From an uncultured Bacteroidales bacterium (lineage in GTDB: Bacteria > Bacteroidota > Bacteroidia > Bacteroidales > UBA932), in NCBI GenBank assembly GCA_900321715.1, contig ONXC01000013.1:58804-122803 (forward strand): a stretch of DNA of 64,000 nucleotides, read 5' to 3'. The notes below the pieces were generated by a model. It did not search any database and had not been told where the DNA came from. It worked only from the letters and a program-made list of their open reading frames with translations. This document shows positions 60,998-64,000 of this stretch, in pieces. The position numbers were made by a program, and so were the translations under genes. The number at the start of each line of letters is the position of its first letter. Within the stretch, counting starts at the first letter, position 1.

Positions 60998-61051
60998 ATA
61001 GCAGGTGGATAGGCAGTTGTCCAGGATTGGTCCGGGAAGGGCTATGAAATG
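60978..61051 (+). pseudogene. 5' relic of a second MmeI-like gene
   Basis: From ATGACCAACAATACCAC to gggaagggctatgaaatg this aligns with the first 75 bases of the MmeI-like gene at 56006, with about 75-80% of bases equal, one lost base and a stop after seven codons. Homology begins inside the last codons of hepT and ends near 61051. Nothing else of the gene remains. Confidence 0.75.
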
Positions 61052-61112
61052 AATACCTTCTGAAAAGAGCATTGAACAGCTACTACCCGGTAGTACCACG
61101 TCAATACCTACT

Positions 61113-61155
61113 ATTAGCCGCCACTACCCGGTACTACTCGAGAGTGGCGGCTAAT
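61113..61155. other. Perfect 13-base-pair inverted repeat
   Basis: attagccgccact (61113-61125) and agtggcggctaat (61143-61155), with loop acccggtactactcgag. A shorter inverted repeat tactac-ccg-gtagta lies at 61081-61095, and the words ctacccggta recur in loop and repeat. Possibly a terminator for hepT or an element end. Confidence 0.6.
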
Positions 61156-61220
61156 GCACTTTATCGGATGCTTACGGACTTCAACCCTTATCCGCATACT
61201 ATAATGGATTTGATAACAAA

Positions 61221-61249
61221 AGAGCAGAGTTCATATTGAACCCTGCTCT
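61221..61249 (-). terminator. Terminator of cassette B lipoprotein gene
   Basis: Read on the minus strand, agagcagggttca pairs with tgaactctgctct (one G-U pair) and is followed by ttttgtt, 8 bases after the lipoprotein stop. Confidence 0.75.
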
Positions 61250-61256
61250 TTGACAT

Positions 61257-63722
61257 TTAGTTAATCTGCAAAGCCTTTAGGTAGAATGCTTTACTTGAAG
61301 TCGATTGTTTGAAATCTATTCTTAACGAGCCCTGGTAAAGCTTATCGAATGCTATTTTCTGAGCTGACGTAGGAGTTCCTGTTTTAGAAACCGCTACGTC
61401 TTCAGCGACTTTGTTTCCTCCAACATAAACATCAATCGTTACGGTACTTCCAGTCGCTTTACAGCATGTTAAAGTTACGCTTTCGATTCCAGCAGTGTAA
61501 TCTGATGAAGTCAAAGATAGAGAAGTCATCGCACGATTATTCGAGGCACCAATTTGATAATGATTTGTGCTCCCTCCTACCCATGACAGATAGTGTGTCG
61601 ATGATTCCCAAGTAAATGCATGCGTCCACGACATTGTCAGCAGCCCAGAAGTCCAGCTCTTTGTGGCCCCTGCATCACTTAGATCGCCACTGGCAAGAGA
61701 ATGAGTCCAGGTAGCTCCTTTTACGATACCGCCACCCTTATATGCCTGTTTAAGGCTTATAGGAATATTGATACCGTCACGAGATACAGTTACAGTAGCA
61801 GCATAGTCATCACCAGACTCATTATCCTCGACAACGTTTACATCAAGGTAATACTCATTTGTTGAACCATTCCTGGTAATGTCTGCCTCAAATTTTGCAG
61901 CATCAGTGCCAGTTATAGCCACATTGCTGGAAGTGAGCTCATAAGTTGAAGTGATAGTTATTCGTTTGATTTCTGTATTTGTATAATCATCCCACACGAA
62001 GTTGAGGGGGGAAGTTGATGAGGCTTCAAATACAGATGCATTTTGAGAAACATTTATTGTCTTGGTAACCGAAGGATTTGATGCGGAAACAAGAACAATT
62101 GTACCTGCCCGCACCGCACATGTGTGATTAGCCGTAACGGTATAAACAATATCTCCACCATCTGCAATAGCCTCAGAGACACAACCAGTCACTCCAGAAA
62201 CCGTAACATCATCTACAAAATTAGAAACTGTGTACGTTGCTTCTGCATCAACAACACCGATTGCAGCGACTCCTGAAATATTTTCAGCGTTGATACGAGG
62301 AGTAAGATCAGGTGCTGCAATGGATATAGACCCCATGGCAAGGTTACCCGTGGCCTTGGTGAATGTCATTTTGATATAGCGGTATGTACTATTGCTATTG
62401 GCAACCAGAACGGGATCAGGCGTCTCTTCTACATTAGACCCATGAGTAAATGACGGAGTCGCAATTTCAGTGTAAGACGTCCCGTCAGCTGAACCATAAA
62501 CTTTTAATGTGGAAGTCGGAGTACTTCCGGTATTATATAAAGCGACAATAGATATATCTCCAAAAGCGCTCTTAGTTGGAATAATAATCTGATCATTAGT
62601 AGCATCAAATTTTAAAGTACTACCAAAGAAATAGGAGGCATTCGCCGTGTAATAATCTGCACCTGTTAATTCCACGAACTCCACATTATTACGTGTTTTG
62701 AAGTTGATGGTTGCCGGGATGTCATATCCAACCAGCTCGCGGTTACAGGTTGCACTTTCAAGATTCAAACCAAGTCGTTTAACCTTTGCACGCTGAAATT
62801 CTTTAGCAGAGGAAATGGTGTACTCATAAGTTGCAGCATTCGTCTCCAGTGTAACAGTCCCGGTATAGCTGCCAGGAGCTAGGACCATATAGACTTTTTT
62901 AGCGTTTGAAACACTTGTTGCATCTCCCACCGACAGGCCAGTTACAGATGTGGTTACGCTTGTTCCGGTATATCCAGAGATGCTCAGAGTGGATTCAAGG
63001 TTAGAAACATCAACAGTTCTTAAATCGAAAGAGAATGAACCAGCAATACTACTGGTAGACTCAAAAGTAACGGATTTAATACTTTCTGCTGCATATTCAC
63101 CTGTGGAAGAGAAAATGTCAAACTCCACAATACCGCCAAGGTTGTAAAAATGTACTTTTGATGTTTCATCGATGGAGCTTTGAGCAGATACCGCGGCGGA
63201 AATACCGAAAGGTTCTGCAACCATCGGCATGGCCGAGGCGTCAAAGGAAGTGCCATCCTGGGTCTGATCTGCAGGAATCTGCATTGTAGTTGATGGCGTT
63301 GTGTCTTTTGTCCCGGTATAGGGATACATGGCATAAATAGGGTCATCTACTTCCAACGCTCTATAACTGTGAATAGTGAACGTCACAGGATTAGTGCTTG
63401 CATCAACAGTACTCTCATTATTATATGAATACGCCCCATTACCTCCGGTATAAAGGGCCCAAGTATTCAGCTTATCGGTGCTTTCCCACTGAAGGAAAAG
63501 GCCGTTTGCATCTGAGTTCAGGATAGACTTCGTATCCTTATCTGCATTCGAAGCATCACCATTAGATACGACAAAAGTATACTCGAATGTTTCAGCGGGC
63601 TCTTCAGTCGGGTTATCAACCACAACATTCTCGTCTGTCTTCTCAATTTGTGCTTCCTTTGCGCAGGAAAAAATAGCACCTGCACATGCTATCACAGTCA
63701 AAAATGATAATAATCTCTTCAT
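61257..63722 (-). CDS. Large multidomain surface lipoprotein (cassette B)
   Basis: 821 residues. Signal peptide KRLLSFLTVIACAGAIFSC followed by AKE, like cassette A. An N-terminal fimbrillin-like domain (TKSILNSDANGLFLQWESTDKLNTWA, YAMYPYTG, VYMVLAPGSYTGTV); a discoidin-like segment (STLKVYGSADGTSYTEIATP ... YRYIKMTF); one or two BACON/Ig-like segments (SASNPSVTKTINVSQN; TVTVSRDGINIPISLKQAYKG); and a C-terminal beta domain comparable to the one in the middle of the cassette A protein. Lipid anchored and likely surface exposed. The small-protein gene ends 11 bases upstream. Confidence 0.8.
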   Translation of the reverse strand: MKRLLSFLTVIACAGAIFSCAKEAQIEKTDENVVVDNPTEEPAETFEYTFVVSNGDASNADKDTKSILNSDANGLFLQWESTDKLNTWALYTGGNGAYSYNNESTVDASTNPVTFTIHSYRALEVDDPIYAMYPYTGTKDTTPSTTMQIPADQTQDGTSFDASAMPMVAEPFGISAAVSAQSSIDETSKVHFYNLGGIVEFDIFSSTGEYAAESIKSVTFESTSSIAGSFSFDLRTVDVSNLESTLSISGYTGTSVTTSVTGLSVGDATSVSNAKKVYMVLAPGSYTGTVTLETNAATYEYTISSAKEFQRAKVKRLGLNLESATCNRELVGYDIPATINFKTRNNVEFVELTGADYYTANASYFFGSTLKFDATNDQIIIPTKSAFGDISIVALYNTGSTPTSTLKVYGSADGTSYTEIATPSFTHGSNVEETPDPVLVANSNSTYRYIKMTFTKATGNLAMGSISIAAPDLTPRINAENISGVAAIGVVDAEATYTVSNFVDDVTVSGVTGCVSEAIADGGDIVYTVTANHTCAVRAGTIVLVSASNPSVTKTINVSQNASVFEASSTSPLNFVWDDYTNTEIKRITITSTYELTSSNVAITGTDAAKFEADITRNGSTNEYYLDVNVVEDNESGDDYAATVTVSRDGINIPISLKQAYKGGGIVKGATWTHSLASGDLSDAGATKSWTSGLLTMSWTHAFTWESSTHYLSWVGGSTNHYQIGASNNRAMTSLSLTSSDYTAGIESVTLTCCKATGSTVTIDVYVGGNKVAEDVAVSKTGTPTSAQKIAFDKLYQGSLRIDFKQSTSSKAFYLKALQIN

Positions 63723-63733
63723 AGTACGGCAAT

Positions 63734-63892
63734 TTAAAGAAGGTCAACATCTCCATCGTCTTCGCGGGGCATGTACTCTGTCCCGTAAACGACATTAAGT
63801 AAAGGGCTATTCACCTGCAAAATTGAATCCTCGAATCGTACCACGAGGGTTTCTGTCTCGGGAGACAGATAAGTTAGTTTTTCTTTGTTCAT
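63734..63892 (-). CDS. Small protein with conserved N-terminus and variable tail (cassette B)
   Basis: 52 residues. Its first 27 residues (MNKEKLTYLSPETE to ILQV) are identical to the cassette A protein, and the tail differs completely: N-S-P, then VVYGTEYMPREDDGDVDLL. Like its twin it has no signal peptide and stands 11 bases before a large lipoprotein gene. Identity extends to the third codon positions only in the 85-base block; beyond it even shared residues (SILQV) use different codons, which shows that the protein end of the conserved part is under selection while the DNA block is recently exchanged. Confidence 0.75.
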   Translation of the reverse strand: MNKEKLTYLSPETETLVVRFEDSILQVNSPLLNVVYGTEYMPREDDGDVDLL

Positions 63893-63909
63893 AGATTTAT
63901 GGATTTAAT
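63825..63909 (-). repeat. 85-base inverted repeat, copy B
   Basis: Exact reverse complement of 44448-44532. Confidence 0.95.
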
Positions 63910-63935
63910 GGATTTAATTGTTTGATAATCGGCAT

Positions 63936-63962
63936 TAGATGCCCGATCGGGTCGGGCATGAC
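63936..63962 (-). repeat. Palindromic repeat of the gtcatgcccg type in cassette B leader
   Basis: Reads gtcatgcccgacc then cgatcgggcatcta on the minus strand; close match to the copy inside uvrA. In cassette A this slot (44400-44447) holds an unrelated sequence. Confidence 0.7.
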
Positions 63963-63969
63963 ACGCAAC

Positions 63970-64000
63970 AGAACGCACTTCACCCGCCCTTAGTATGTGG
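63970..64000 (-). repeat. 31-base inverted repeat, copy B (to window edge)
   Basis: Exact reverse complement of 44369-44399; probably continues past the edge as the other arm of the leader hairpin. Confidence 0.9.

Overview
The window looks like the chromosome of an uncultured Bacteroidales bacterium of the gut or rumen type. The pointers are: promoters of the Bacteroidetes form (TTTG, about 19 bases, TAnnTTTG) in front of many genes and mostly weak ribosome binding sites; a Na+-translocating NADH:quinone reductase (nqrABCDEF); many SpII lipoproteins; FimB/Mfa2-like fimbrial lipoproteins; a trimeric [FeFe]-hydrogenase with its maturases; and Rpn, ORF6N and AbiE accessory genes. No rRNA, CRISPR array or insertion sequence was found. 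The only tRNA is a truncated tRNA-Asp.

Layout. 0-2 kb: end of an unknown lipoprotein region and a Phd/ParE-type toxin-antitoxin operon. 2-7.7 kb: D-aminoacylase-like amidohydrolase, glutamine synthetase, UvrD/PcrA helicase. 7.7-13.6 kb: complete nqrABCDEF operon. 13.8-15.7 kb: two FimB/Mfa2-like genes. 15.7-20 kb: rfbD-rfbC and three glycosyltransferases. 20-22.8 kb: uvrA carrying an in-frame palindromic repeat. 22.9-26.1 kb: a tightly overlapping four-gene operon (HPr-kinase-like protein, S26B-type peptidase, PqqD-like protein, ABC exporter) resembling peptide-modification/export machinery but with no precursor gene. 26.1-32.2 kb: lipoprotein, class C beta-lactamase-like hydrolase, broken tRNA-Asp, APH-fold kinase and an amino-acid ABC importer. 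32.2-35 kb: AbiE-type pair inserted against an M23 peptidase gene. 35-42.6 kb: hydEGF facing hydBAC.

42.6-64 kb is accessory. A tyrosine recombinase (43.3-44.3 kb) lies directly before a cassette made of a leader hairpin, a 48-residue small protein and a large Ig-like lipoprotein. A second cassette stands inverted at the right edge of the window. The two share a 31-base block and an 85-base block identical in DNA, covering the start of the small gene, while everything downstream differs. Between them lie an Rpn nuclease gene with a long structured leader, a DUF4160/DUF2442-HTH pair, another Ig-like lipoprotein, a rhodanese-metallohydrolase, preA, nitroreductase, an EamA transporter, an MmeI-like restriction-modification enzyme, ORF6N and DUF2442-HTH genes, an MNT/HEPN pair, and relics of ORF6N and MmeI-like genes.

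Working together: Na+-NQR and the NAD(H)-linked hydrogenase suggest an anaerobe that balances NADH by Na+ pumping and H2 turnover (inference). The right-hand third combines surface-lipoprotein cassettes that may recombine with several defence and toxin modules. All functions are judged by eye from motifs; no database search was possible.
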